From: Carpediemonas membranifera | Taxonomy: Eukaryota; Fornicata | Reading direction: 5' to 3' | DNA length: 64,000 nucleotides | NCBI GenBank assembly: GCA_019828565.1 | Contig: JAHDYR010000053.1 | Coordinates: 496,001-560,000, forward strand | Shown here: positions 46,471-56,558 of the stretch, in pieces | How positions within the stretch are numbered: position 1 is the stretch's first letter | Layout of the letters: each line of letters starts with the position of its first letter | Position numbers and translations under genes: made by a program | The notes under the pieces: model-generated | What the model was told of the DNA's origin: nothing | The model's database searches: none | The model's input: the letters and a program-made list of their open reading frames with translations, nothing else

Positions 46471-47856
46471 ATGGATGAACTTCTCCCGCCAGTTCTGTAT
46501 GATGAATTGTACAATATTCTTCACTCCAAAGACTACGATGGCAACTCATGCCCTGTTCTAATCCCGGATACCATAATTTTCCGCGATGGGGTCATAACAG
46601 CGTGGTTCTTCTGCTCTTCGCATGACTCGACTATCCTACGCCGTCATCGTTACAAGATCAACCTTGATCTCGTCACTAAGATGCTCGGTAGCGGCGTTAA
46701 GCGCAGTTCTTCCGTCGCTGCCGTCGTTTACACCACTGTCCCCGACCACAACGGCCACAATTCCATCAGTGTCGCCCACATGAACCTAGCAGACGTCACC
46801 AGTCTCATACACAACGCCCTATCCACAAAGTTCAACGGCGTTGTGCAGAAATTCGTCCCAATCCAACCGAAGGAGATTGTGTACCAGGTCGCTTGGTCTC
46901 CCGCAGTCACACGATGCGCATGCAAGGTCAATAAGTACAGTATCCACGACGCAAGATGCGGGGCGGGTGTGAAAGGGGCGACGTGGAACGCAGCGATCGC
47001 CCACTCAGAGGAACAGCAGGTAAGGTCAGGCGCAGCGCTCAACATACTGCAGGCAACAGCAGACGCGGTGGTGAGTCACATTGAGCAGCACGGCGCCTCT
47101 GTGCTACACGTGGAACCCGGGACACTTCAAGCTGTAACATTTTATGTCAAAATCACTGAGGGAATGCCCACAATACTCTATTGTGACCAGGTGGTGGCCG
47201 GGGATGGTGGGATCAGATATAGCCTGCCCTGCTACCACTGGAACATGATGATCTCTGGATATCGGCCCGCGCTCTCGACCGCTCTGCCCCAAGAATTGTC
47301 AAAGGGTCGCGGTGTGACATGCCCTCGGTGTCAGAAGGCCGTCGGTGTTGATGACACGGGCATTGTATCAGTCAAGAGTCTGATCCTCGACCACACCGGC
47401 AGCCTATTATCAATGGTCATGCCCGGCGAGTCACCCAGAGCGGTCCAAGTCACATCCAAGAAGAAGCGGCGTCCAGTTGACCAATACATGTCACCAGCCG
47501 AGCGACTTAACCTTGTGAGTCTTGCCAACGAGCTTCTGGGCGATACAGGTCCCAAATCGACCCCGCTCCACCCATTGAACCCGAGCTACCGCATGATCAA
47601 GGGCAAGGTGCACGGGGCGACCCCTGCTGCGGGTTACGGCGGGGAGATGCCAGCCCGGACGCCATCGCCATCGGAGCCGGAGCCAGCGGCCATACCAGAC
47701 GCGCTCAAGCGGGCATTCGTGGGGCTGAGTGCTGAGCAGTATGAGCTCAAGCTGAGGGAGCCCGGATTCTTGTATGGGGACGTCCGGGTGTGTTTGGACT
47801 GTGCGATGGCGGTGTCCAGGCAGCTTAACGACGCCCTGGAGGTAGCGGGAAAGTGA
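46471..47856 (+). CDS. Hypothetical protein with paired CxxC motifs
   Basis: 461 aa, ATG start. Mixed alpha/beta composition; early segment LPPVLYDELYNILHSKDYDG, then FRDGVITAWFFCSSHDSTILRRHRYKI. Cysteines cluster as CACK near 150, CPRC near 290, and CLDC at 444-447 in the conserved-looking end FLYGDVRVCLDCAMAVSRQLN. These could bind zinc. A basic KKKRR patch lies near 330. The ending wording reminds me of conserved protist flagellar proteins, but I cannot name a family. Confidence 0.65.
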   Translation: MDELLPPVLYDELYNILHSKDYDGNSCPVLIPDTIIFRDGVITAWFFCSSHDSTILRRHRYKINLDLVTKMLGSGVKRSSSVAAVVYTTVPDHNGHNSISVAHMNLADVTSLIHNALSTKFNGVVQKFVPIQPKEIVYQVAWSPAVTRCACKVNKYSIHDARCGAGVKGATWNAAIAHSEEQQVRSGAALNILQATADAVVSHIEQHGASVLHVEPGTLQAVTFYVKITEGMPTILYCDQVVAGDGGIRYSLPCYHWNMMISGYRPALSTALPQELSKGRGVTCPRCQKAVGVDDTGIVSVKSLILDHTGSLLSMVMPGESPRAVQVTSKKKRRPVDQYMSPAERLNLVSLANELLGDTGPKSTPLHPLNPSYRMIKGKVHGATPAAGYGGEMPARTPSPSEPEPAAIPDALKRAFVGLSAEQYELKLREPGFLYGDVRVCLDCAMAVSRQLNDALEVAGK

Positions 47857-48081
47857 GGGGTGTGTTGTGTAGTAGTATTACTGGCTTGGTGAACGGTGGT
47901 AAACGTGCGGCTGGGTTTAAGGTCATGGGGTTTGGTTGGAGCATGAAGGGGTGAACTGTGGATATGGGAGATCGTAGCATGCTGGTGTTCTCTGGTTCTG
48001 GGGTGGCGTTCGTTTTTGCTTCTCATTTGCCTTTATGTGTCACTCATGTATCACATGTATTTCGAAAGACACCGAGCAGAC

Positions 48082-49698
48082 ATGGCAGATCTCATCCTGC
48101 CAGTGAAGTCTGCGCGTTCAGGCGCGGTCATTGATACGCGTTTGCTTCCTAGCGGCAGTGTCTTCATGGCCATGTACGATAAGCAAGGCGAAAAGGAAGG
48201 AAACCTCCTCTTCACCAACTACGTCGATCCGACTGCTACTGGCGTCGTAGAAGAAGATGCTGTGGACATGCAAGTGAAGAGCTTCGATCTAGTTACGCCC
48301 AATGTGCAAGAACTGCTTCTTTTGGAGGGCCTTTCCCAGCCTATATACGATCTCCTCAAGGACTCCCGCACGAGGAACCCCTTCATCGTTCTGGCCGAAC
48401 TGCTGCATATCATCACTTCCGGGGACATGCAAGACAAGCTCACGCCATCTGATATCCATGCTTCGCTCCGCTTTTCTCTCCAGCTTCCCCTCTGCTCGCA
48501 GACTCTCAACGCTCTCCAGAAAATTGCCCACAAGTGCTGGCCCAAGAGCCAAGCCATGCCAAGCGACGCCAGTCTGGTGGAGGAAGAAGGGGACGAAGAT
48601 GAGCGCGTAGACCTGCTCGACCAAGACGGCGTTGTCCTCGACACCATTCGGGAAATCCCGTGGCGCCAAATTGTAGACGTTATTCTGCACTCATACGAGG
48701 ATGACGACGACGACCACCGCAGAACAACGGCGTTTGAGCTGATGATGACCGTCTTCGGGCTCTGGTCCAGGATGGCTCTCAAGGCCGCGGAGGCCGAAAA
48801 GGAGGCGCAGGAAAACACAGAGGAGCCGGGTGACGCTGATACTCAGATGGCCGAGGAAGAAGATGCCGAGGCCGCAGGGAAAGAAGATGAAAAGGAGGAT
48901 GACGAGGAGCCCCAATCAGAGTCGGAGTCGGAGTCGGCCTCTGACGACTCCATCGTCGAGTCAGTCCCCCCTCCCTCCGCAATGCCCCCCGCCCCAGCCC
49001 AGCCCGCCCCAGCCCCCGCCGTGCCAGCCCCGGTCGACCTCAAGGAGTTCCTTAACGGCGTCGTCCAGTACATCGCAAACGCCGTGTTCGATGTCACTCC
49101 CATCCAATCCCGCCGCGCCCTGGCTACTATCCTCGCTTTGTGCGATAACCCGGCCTTTGCTGGGTACCACCGGGCGACGAGAGAGGCGCTTAGTCAGCTT
49201 CCCGTGATGAAGGCGCTGCTCCGCATGCTCGGACAGTACAAGGCCCAGGTGTCGAGCGCTCGTGACCCCTTCAGCATCAGATTGCCCATGGATTTCGCGT
49301 GGATCCGTCCTCCGCTTGAGGAAAGATCTGATATGATGGATGTTTTGTATCTGATGGATATGGATGATGTTTTGATGAACTCAATTCCCACACGGCAGAT
49401 GGCCCAGAAGCTTCGGCCGACAGTCGTGTGGCTCACTTCATTGCGCGGCGACAACCCTCATTACGATGCTATCACCCCCGTTGCCGAGCGCGTTCTTGCC
49501 AAGTTTGACGACTACTTCAACTCGAAGAAGAAGCGCGAGACCCGCCATGACCGTAGGTCGAAAGATGGACCCAAGATCAAGCGGACAACGTCACGCCTCC
49601 CGTCGGAAGGTGGGCGGGGCCGAGGCCGTGGACGCGGCAGGGGCAGGGGCCGTGGGAGAGGCCGTGGCCGAGGGGGGTCGCGGGGCCGGCGTGAGTAG
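48082..49698 (+). CDS. Hypothetical helical protein with acidic linker and Arg-Gly tail
   Basis: About 538 aa from the ATG at 48082 (MADLILPVKS); the frame is open a little upstream. The N-terminal 250 residues look helical (QELLLLEGLSQPIYDLLKD, FIVLAELLHIITSGDM). A highly acidic Glu/Asp/Ser linker with a proline run covers about 255-340. A second helical part spans 345-490 (LKEFLNGVVQYIANAVFDV). The C-terminus is a perfect GR-rich tail (GRGRGRG for about 30 residues), typical of RNA-binding or nucleolar proteins and a substrate for arginine methyltransferases. No family recognised. Confidence 0.7.
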   Translation: MADLILPVKSARSGAVIDTRLLPSGSVFMAMYDKQGEKEGNLLFTNYVDPTATGVVEEDAVDMQVKSFDLVTPNVQELLLLEGLSQPIYDLLKDSRTRNPFIVLAELLHIITSGDMQDKLTPSDIHASLRFSLQLPLCSQTLNALQKIAHKCWPKSQAMPSDASLVEEEGDEDERVDLLDQDGVVLDTIREIPWRQIVDVILHSYEDDDDDHRRTTAFELMMTVFGLWSRMALKAAEAEKEAQENTEEPGDADTQMAEEEDAEAAGKEDEKEDDEEPQSESESESASDDSIVESVPPPSAMPPAPAQPAPAPAVPAPVDLKEFLNGVVQYIANAVFDVTPIQSRRALATILALCDNPAFAGYHRATREALSQLPVMKALLRMLGQYKAQVSSARDPFSIRLPMDFAWIRPPLEERSDMMDVLYLMDMDDVLMNSIPTRQMAQKLRPTVVWLTSLRGDNPHYDAITPVAERVLAKFDDYFNSKKKRETRHDRRSKDGPKIKRTTSRLPSEGGRGRGRGRGRGRGRGRGRGRGGSRGRRE

Positions 49699-50004
49699 GC
49701 TGGTTGAGGAGTTGGTATTTATAAAGCGTCTCGCGGGAGGGTGTGGCTGCTCTTTGGGAAGAACTCGACGTGGCCAATGGTAGTACATGACAGATGCGGC
49801 GAGAATGAATGGGCCCATTCGTGGTGGACGACTGCTTTGCCGGGCGGTGATACGGCATACACGTAATCATTTGATGAGACGAGGAATGGTAGATCTACCG
49901 CGACCAAGAACCCAGGCGTTCGCTCCCTCAGCCCCTCCATTCCCTGCAGCTGGCCCACGGGTCTCCGCAAAGGCCATCGCATTTTTAGACACTTCGCGTT
50001 CGAC

Positions 50005-50643
50005 ATGTCTGATCTGGAGGATTGGGAGAACGAGTCCTTTGACGAGGACGATTTCCTTGGAGAAATTGAGACCAAGAAGCCTGTGGCTACCAAAAAGCCT
50101 GAGCCGAAGAAGCCTGCGCGTGCCCGCGAGCAGTTTGATGGTGAACTGGCAGAAGACGACGTTGATGAGGATGATGCTAGGGCTGCTGAGATCCGCCGCA
50201 TTGAGCTTGGTGCCATGGAGCAGGCCAAGGACCTTCTCGACGGCATTGACGACCGCGACGGTGCCGACATCAGTGGCATTCCCTTCGAAGAGATGGACCC
50301 CAAGACCGGCGCTGAGTTCGACAAGCTTGCTGACCTCATCTCCGCGAAGCTCCGCAACTACAACACCCGCGACAACGAGCTTCTCTTCATCCCCATGATG
50401 AAGCGCATCCTCCGCGGAGTGTTTGCCGACACCACTGACACCGATGACACGAAGGAGATGGTCGACATCTGCTCCGTCATCCACAACGAGACCGTGGACG
50501 CCAAGAAGAAGTCCCGCCGCAAGGGCAAGTCGAAGCCCAAGCCCAAGAACACCAAGGGCCGTGTCAGCGTCAACATCAGCGGCCGCGGGCCCTCTGGTCC
50601 TGTTGATGAGTTCGACGGCGTGGACGAGTACGACTTCATGTAA
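50005..50643 (+). CDS. EIF3J: Translation initiation factor eIF3 subunit j
   Basis: 212 aa, ATG start. It opens with DLEDWENESFDEDDF, close to the universal eIF3j N-terminus (a WEDE/D motif used for eIF3b RRM binding). The middle has MDPKTGAEFDKLADLISAKL, matching the family's TkeeFxxFxxxLxxKL segment, then FLFIPMMKRILRG-like LLFIPMMKRILRG. A lysine-rich region and a C-terminal YDFM (animal and plant proteins end in YDDFM) complete the match. eIF3j/Hcr1 binds the 40S decoding site and also aids termination. Confidence 0.93.
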   Translation: MSDLEDWENESFDEDDFLGEIETKKPVATKKPEPKKPARAREQFDGELAEDDVDEDDARAAEIRRIELGAMEQAKDLLDGIDDRDGADISGIPFEEMDPKTGAEFDKLADLISAKLRNYNTRDNELLFIPMMKRILRGVFADTTDTDDTKEMVDICSVIHNETVDAKKKSRRKGKSKPKPKNTKGRVSVNISGRGPSGPVDEFDGVDEYDFM

Positions 50644-51460
50644 ATACGAGAGACTTTGCCAGTTGGCTATGATGCCCAGGACCGGCAATGGTGGAGTTAA
50701 CCCCCGTTAGGGAAATAGCTGGGGTTGTGTAGGGCTAAGTGCAGCATGCTAGTATAAAGCACGCATGAAATGTCGGCTCGCGGCATTCCCGATGCTCCCG
50801 ACAACTATGGGCGGCTCGTAAGGGTGGCAGTAATCCCCAGCAGCCTCAATACGCGGCCGGCCAATGCTTGGTTTCTTGGGCCTGTTTGCGGGGTAATCTC
50901 GGCATCACCTCTCATCCTGACCCGGCCGAGACTTCCAATCATTTGAGTGGCACTCTACGAACGTCGTCACCACAAAATCTCGTCTTGACCGAAGCCAGAC
51001 CCAGTGCGGACGAGGGAGAGCCCTAGCGCAGTGTGATCGCATGGCTCGCCGAAATGCCAAGGAGCTTGGCGAGATCATTGCCCGGCCGAATCCGATCCAC
51101 GATCGTGTAACGAAAATATGTGGCGAAAGATGGTTTAGAAGGCTTATAGCGAGCGTTTTGCGCTGTAATTCAACAACTTGTCAGGAAAACAGCGTAATCA
51201 TGTCAATTCGCGCTTCAAAGCAACGATTCAAGGATGTCGTCGTACGAACGAAGATTCTGACCAAACGAGCATGAATCTGTTCCCAAGTTCGTTCGAATGA
51301 GACCAATCATTTCGTTTAGATGGTTTCGTCACGAGGATATTCTCACCTTTTTCTTTGAGATCTTCCACAAGGGTCAGCTGAGTTCAAAATTCCGCCATTG
51401 GCAGAATTCAGCACTATAAATGGACATGAGCAGACGTGGGCTCGCTATGTGTCCGGTGTG
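50644..51460. other. Intergenic region with one small ORF
   Basis: 817 bp. It includes an ATG-initiated 77-codon frame (51041-51274) with a basic product (MARRNAKELGEII start), listed separately. The remainder has no recognisable gene. Confidence 0.4.
51041..51274 (+). CDS. Small basic ORF of uncertain status
   Basis: 77 codons from ATG. Product rich in Arg and Lys, no family recognised. It is included because it starts with ATG and lies in an otherwise empty interval; it may not be expressed. Confidence 0.2.
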   Translation: MARRNAKELGEIIARPNPIHDRVTKICGERWFRRLIASVLRCNSTTCQENSVIMSIRASKQRFKDVVVRTKILTKRA

Positions 51461-52582
51461 ATGTGTGATACTGCTATAGCTTCGCCCAATCGGGTGAAAA
51501 CACAAATTTCAAGTCTATTGGGAATGGCCTTAAAACGCACAAGCAAGGCCGAGCGTGTTGTTTTGCCCGTACAAATGGGCAAGCACGAAGATAGGTCATC
51601 ACGCCATCAACACGGCCAGAAACATGTCGAACCCGCTTCTCGGCCGGTGATCGAAGGTGTTGGTCATCGACAAAGCAGCATTTGGACTGAGGAACCACGT
51701 TTACCATCGATAAGCACTCCGTCATCCACACTCAAGGCTTTCAACAAGATTATTGACGAGCTTCCCATGGTTCCAATAGACAAAGGGGCAATTCGATTCA
51801 ACAAGCTCTTGGTCCTGGATCTAGACCAGACGATCCTCGATTTCCGTGGCGTTGACCGCACTACGACTGACCAGCCGTCCACAGTCTTCAGGCCGCACAT
51901 GATCCGCCTCTTCAGCGTTATTCGAAAGTGCTATGACGTCGGAATATGGTCGATGTCGAGCCCAGCCTCTCTTCGACACAAGCTCCAGTGTCTGGAGCTC
52001 AGCCGCTACGGTATACGACCAGTCTTCGCTCTGTCTCGCACCATTGCCCTTCAATGCTCCTTTCGCTCAGCCAAGGGCGTGAACGGCATGTATTTCGCTA
52101 AGCCACTCCGTTACATTACCCGCCTATGCCCAATGTATTCTGAGGACAACATCCTGTACCTAGACGATAACCCGCTCGCCCTAACCCTCTCTTTCGGCAA
52201 GGCGCTGCTCATCCGACCATGGTACCGAGAGTGCCCCCGAACCGACGACCAGTACGGGTTTAATCCATCGCTAGGCGAGGCGGACACCGAGCTGCTTCAT
52301 CTGGCGTATTATCTCATATACCACAAGGACGCGAATAGCCTCAAGGGCGTCGCTTCGTCCACGTGGCATGATAAGGCGCACAAGATGTTGAAGCACTGCC
52401 AAAAGGTCGCCAGCCTCCGCCATAACCGAAAGGTAGCTCTCCAAGAAGGCCACGCTGTCTCCAAGGAGGGCAAGGGCGAGCTTATCGAGAACGACGACGA
52501 TGATCTCGAAAGCCCGGAGCCCACAGGCCTCGAGAACTCATCGCCGAACCTACCGACTTTCTCCTCCGTTCACAGGGGGTAG
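51461..52582 (+). CDS. FCP1/UBLCP1-like HAD phosphatase
   Basis: About 373 aa from ATG 51461; ATG 51524 is an alternative. A catalytic DxDxT is present as LLVLDLDQTILDF. The second HAD motif region follows the NIF pattern: FRPHMIRLFSVIRKCYDVGIWSM, then a LEL helix. The third is DNILYLDDNPLALTL. This order matches the SCP/FCP1 phosphatase fold, and the RPH...YDVGIWS and LDDNP wording is close to UBLCP1, a nuclear proteasome phosphatase, but the N-terminal ubiquitin-like domain is missing. Substrate is therefore uncertain: RNA polymerase II CTD, proteasome or other phospho-Ser/Thr protein. The C-terminus is acidic. Confidence 0.8.
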   Translation: MCDTAIASPNRVKTQISSLLGMALKRTSKAERVVLPVQMGKHEDRSSRHQHGQKHVEPASRPVIEGVGHRQSSIWTEEPRLPSISTPSSTLKAFNKIIDELPMVPIDKGAIRFNKLLVLDLDQTILDFRGVDRTTTDQPSTVFRPHMIRLFSVIRKCYDVGIWSMSSPASLRHKLQCLELSRYGIRPVFALSRTIALQCSFRSAKGVNGMYFAKPLRYITRLCPMYSEDNILYLDDNPLALTLSFGKALLIRPWYRECPRTDDQYGFNPSLGEADTELLHLAYYLIYHKDANSLKGVASSTWHDKAHKMLKHCQKVASLRHNRKVALQEGHAVSKEGKGELIENDDDDLESPEPTGLENSSPNLPTFSSVHRG

Positions 52583-53119
52583 ACATAGAATCTGACACGA
52601 GATTTTAGCGCGCTGGGGTCAAATCCTCGACGCTTATCCGAACTTGCTTGCTCGACACGCCTTGGTTACTTTTACGAAGGATCTTGGCCTCTAGTCGAGC
52701 AGGTGAGATGTATCCTATTTATCAAGTCATATATAACATCCTAGAGCCCATGGGCATTGTAGAATTGTGCTATACCATATCGTTTATTTATTCCATAAAT
52801 TACGCATTGCGGTTGGTCGAATCTTTGGCTGATATGACTGAATCAAAGAGAATGAGACACACGACTGATACTCCTCCCTACAAAGTAGCTTACAGCCGCG
52901 CCACCGAGGTGCTTCATCCGCCCAATCACTGGGCATCGCCATCGTGTCAGCCTTGATTGATCCGGCGTGCAAGGGTTATTGCCAAGTTGCAAGGGACGGA
53001 ACCCGGGTCAGAGGCCTTGCTTGGTGGAATGCCGACTCATTTATGTGTATTGGACTGCATTTACGTCAGCGCTGATGTGGCGCCTGTCAGCACAACTCAA
53101 TCGACTTTGCCAAGAACGA
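52583..53119. other. Intergenic region upstream of ERO1
   Basis: 537 bp, AT-richer in the middle (52720-52810). Short frames only; no RNA gene or repeat recognised. Presumably contains the ERO1 promoter. Confidence 0.45.
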
Positions 53120-54481
53120 ATGATGAAAGTACGCAGCGGAGCGCTTGTTCTGCTATGTCTTGTAGTATTTAGTGTTCAATTGGAGCGCTTGTGCGGCCAG
53201 CACGTTGACGACGCTGTCTGCGTTGTAGATGACGCTGACGCAGCAAATGCTGACGTTATCCAAGTTCTAAGCAACCTAGTGGTGCGTTAACCAATCCCTA
53301 ATCACCCCTTTACCCAGAAAACCAAGTACTTCCGCACATTCAAGGTGGACTACCTCCGCGAGTGCCCTTTCTGGGAATCAGACTTCCAGTGCGGCATTGA
53401 CGGCGGCGGAGCTTGCCACGTCAGCGAGTGCGACGATGCGGAGATCCCTCTGATCTTCCAGGAGTGCAAGGACGTACCCGCTTCGCCATGGGGCCGCGTA
53501 ATCCCCGAGGCCGGCGTCCACGGCTGGGCTGACGGCGACAACGGCGTATGGTGTGACTGTGAGGGCTCAGACGCTGTGTACATCGATCTCCTGAAGAACC
53601 CCGACTCCTTCACCGGCTACTCTGGGCAGGACGCCACTCGCGTTTGGATGGCCCTTTATAACGAGAACTGTTTCGGCGACACCACGAGCATCGAAGAGCA
53701 ATGCCTCGAGAACCGCGTGTTCTATCGCCTCATCTCTTCTTTCCACGGCATCACGACAATGTCAATCTGCAAGGACGGTGAGCGCCTCGACATGTTCAAG
53801 TGGCGCCTGGCCATGTTCCCGGATCGTCTCAAAAACATTTACTTCACGTATCTCGTTCTCATTAACGCCGCTACGAAGGCGCAGGAGACTATCTCCGCAA
53901 TGGACATGAGCGTGGGCACTGCTGAGGACGTCAAGGTCAAGGAGTTCATCGACGAGTTCTATGCAATCGACGGGCTTGCCGAACTTGCTGGCGCATTCAA
54001 CTTTGACGACATCAAATCCATTTCCGGACTCGAGCAGGAATACATGCACAAGTGGCAGAACATCAGTCGTGTGGTCGACTGCACCGGGTGCGAGAAGTGC
54101 AAGATCCACGCCAAGCTGACCCTCCTCGGCATCGGCACTGGCCTCAAGATCCTATTCTCCGACGACTCCACTGATCTTTCCCTCAAGCACAACGAGGTCA
54201 TTGCTCTCTTCAACACCATCTACAAGTACTCTGAATCTGTTGCTCTCATCCACGACTGGCTCGACTTCCTCGTGAGTCAGGAGGAGGAGACGGAGTCGAC
54301 CCAGCTTGAGACTGATCCCGTGATTGAAGAGCTCGGTGCGGCTGACGGCTATGGGCCTGCCCCGGACAGCCTGGTGATTCCGGTGATGCTGGGCGGGATG
54401 ATGCTCACAGGGGTGCTGATCGCTGGACTGAAGCACGCCGGTCGGAGAGGGAGAGGCCGTGGAGAGAAGAAGAGCCAGTGA
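53120..54481 (+). CDS. ERO1: ERO1 endoplasmic reticulum oxidoreductin (spliced)
   Basis: Exon 1 53120-53281, exon 2 53318-54481, 441 aa. Exon 1 encodes a signal peptide (SGALVLLCLVVFSVQL) and the start of the mature protein. The join reads VIQVLSNLVKTKYFRTFKVDYLRECPFW, matching ERO1. The ERO1 core is present: FWESDFQC, then YVDLL-like VYIDLLKNPDSFTGYSGQDATRVWMALYNENCF, and CLENRVFYRLISSFHGITT, the FAD-binding region. The outer shuttle cysteines and an active-site-like CTGCEKCK at about 313-320 can be seen. The C-terminus has a transmembrane segment (LVIPVMLGGMMLTGVLIAG) and a basic tail. ERO1 reoxidises protein disulfide isomerase using O2. Having it in a probable anaerobe is noteworthy but not unusual. 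Confidence 0.93.
53282..53317 (+). other. 36-nt intron in ERO1
   Basis: Donor GTGCGT, 3' end TTTACCCAG. Phase 0. Excision joins the signal-peptide exon to the ERO1 core and turns two frames into one. Confidence 0.92.
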
Positions 54482-54743
54482 GGCTTATGTGGTCGACTGT
54501 AAATACTGTGAGGTGGGGCTAGCTGGGGGTCTGCAGAGCTTTCTCGGTCTGCACGAGCAAAAACGTATGATCAGCCTTGAACTCGACTGATTCAAACTTG
54601 AAGGTCCATATATAAATGAAAAGTCTGCACTCTTAACACAAATACTTGCGTTGAGAACTACTAATACTGCTGAGAGAGCGTCATACCGGCCCGTTCTTCC
54701 ATCGAGCAGTTTATGTCACAACGAGCTGCACCAAGCGCCGTCC

Positions 54744-56285
54744 ATGGAGAAATTCCAGAATCAAGCGCTGTACGAGAAGGGGGCAACCGTATTCAGTTCT
54801 GATACCGGTCTTGCGCTCATGAAAGCCACGGATATGCTTCTCCAGAGGAAGAACGACTCAGAAATCAACCCCTACCTCAATGAAGCGCTAATTGCACTTG
54901 AAAGTACAATGAGAACCCTATATGATGACAATATTGATTGCGCGTTCGACGTTATCGAGCTCTTGGCGAAGAACTCGCTTGCTCTTTCCATGGAGGCCAA
55001 CGCATTCCTCGCACCAGTCCAGCGAGCCGTTGCCCAGCCCATGACAGACGCCCTAGTTGCCCTCCTCCACTCTGGCCGCGCGGACCCCTCCTCATTCGTC
55101 ATGCTCCGGCCCGACGGGTCGTTCCACCTGGACATCTCCAAAGCTCCCCCATTCCTGCGGCAAAAGAAGGAATGGCTCCACCACCTCATGGCCCTTGGCA
55201 AGACTACACGCGCCTTGTGCTCGCTAGGCATCCCTGTCACTTGGTCCGAGATCCCCGCCGACTTTGATTTACTCAGTCTCGGGTCGGTCAGACAGCTCAT
55301 GGAGAGGACAGAGGCAGACCTCAAGGCCGTGTTCAAGGCTAACCCGCCCTTCTTCCAGGGGCTAAGAGCTGAAGTCGGGTTTTTGGCGAGAGTGTATCTT
55401 AATTCAGACGGCGTTGTCAATGATTTCATATCTGCTGGATATAAGGAGCTGTTCTTGAGGAAAGGATCGGATTCGACCGCTCTGATATGGCATCTCCGGC
55501 ATACACTTGTCACTCACGGCGTCGATGACAACCATGTGGCAAGAATCAAGTTGACCGTCCTTGGAAATGAGTCAAAATCCGACTCACTCTTCGTTGCACC
55601 AGATTACACCGTGGATCCATACAGTTTCAGCTCGCTCCTGATCACTCCTGACACAATCTTGGCTTTCCGTCGTATCTTTTCGACTATTTTCTCGACCCGC
55701 GCCACTTTGGAGAAGCTCACCCGACTCGATAAGATCGTGCGTGTGCTATATCGTACCGTACCGCATCACACACTCCGCCGTATCTCCCTTGACCGTCACA
55801 AGCTCGTGTCATTGACACAACGTATCCTTCTTTTCATGCAGCAAGAGTGCGCTGCAGCGGTCAAGAACATGGATCGTGTTGTATCTTCAGCCGAATCTTC
55901 CGGTCGAGTTTCTGGCATTGGAGAGTGTCAGTGCCGGATTGCCCTGGGTCTGGTCCAACGAACATTTACAATCAGCGGGCTCGGCCAGGATAGGAGCGAT
56001 CATACCGTCATATCACGGACCTTTTCAGTGATGCTAGCTACGATCAGATCGTACGCTTTGATTGGAAACCGGTTGGGGCTTATCGATCCAGCCACTGCGA
56101 GCGAGGAATATGTGGCCATGCAGCTCCCCTCTGAGAAGATGCTGAGCTTGCCCACCCATGCAGTAGACCATGCCAGGTCAGCTGTGACCTCTCTGCGGCG
56201 TTACGTGGCGTCTGTGAAGGATGTGGGGCACTGCGACCGGATCCAGACGCTAGCGGGGGATCTGGAGGCCATATGCGGTGTGTGA
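54744..56285 (+). CDS. Gamma-tubulin complex protein (GCP / Spc97-Spc98 family), short form
   Basis: About 513 aa from ATG 54744 (MEKFQNQ). The C-terminal half shows GCP landmarks in order. These are FLARVYLNSDGVVNDFISAGYKELFL (equivalent of the YLL-x-x-GDF helix), a DYTVDPYSFSSLLITPDTILAFRRIFSTIF segment (matching DWPLNxxITExxLxxYxxIFxFLL), then HKLVSLTQRILLFMQQE (the RMxxFxxNLxxYxxxEV helix). The protein is short for the family; the N-terminal GRIP1 half is poorly conserved. GCPs arrange gamma-tubulin in microtubule-nucleating complexes. The assignment rests on motif order, not close identity. Confidence 0.65.
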   Translation: MEKFQNQALYEKGATVFSSDTGLALMKATDMLLQRKNDSEINPYLNEALIALESTMRTLYDDNIDCAFDVIELLAKNSLALSMEANAFLAPVQRAVAQPMTDALVALLHSGRADPSSFVMLRPDGSFHLDISKAPPFLRQKKEWLHHLMALGKTTRALCSLGIPVTWSEIPADFDLLSLGSVRQLMERTEADLKAVFKANPPFFQGLRAEVGFLARVYLNSDGVVNDFISAGYKELFLRKGSDSTALIWHLRHTLVTHGVDDNHVARIKLTVLGNESKSDSLFVAPDYTVDPYSFSSLLITPDTILAFRRIFSTIFSTRATLEKLTRLDKIVRVLYRTVPHHTLRRISLDRHKLVSLTQRILLFMQQECAAAVKNMDRVVSSAESSGRVSGIGECQCRIALGLVQRTFTISGLGQDRSDHTVISRTFSVMLATIRSYALIGNRLGLIDPATASEEYVAMQLPSEKMLSLPTHAVDHARSAVTSLRRYVASVKDVGHCDRIQTLAGDLEAICGV

Positions 56286-56558
56286 TGGTGCTGGCATGTA
56301 GTTTAAAACCTTCGGGGCTTACGGGGCATATATGGTTGAGTTGGGTTGGGTGGAGAGAAGCTCTCTCCATGTAACACTTGGGGTTTGAGTGAGAATCAAG
56401 TCAACCCCGGCCTGACCTCCGCTCGGCTAAGTTTATGGCGCTTCTCTCCGGACTGCCGGACTCGTTGTGACTCTGGACCCTGATTTGACCAGCATTGACG
56501 GTCCTTGAACGGTCCGGAATTTTCTTGTGCAACTTTGACAACAAGGTCAGCGTTTCTC

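Noticed and set aside
49600-49690. GC-rich repeat as a satellite or minisatellite
   Set aside because: It encodes an in-frame Arg-Gly tail of a long open gene, so coding constraint explains it.
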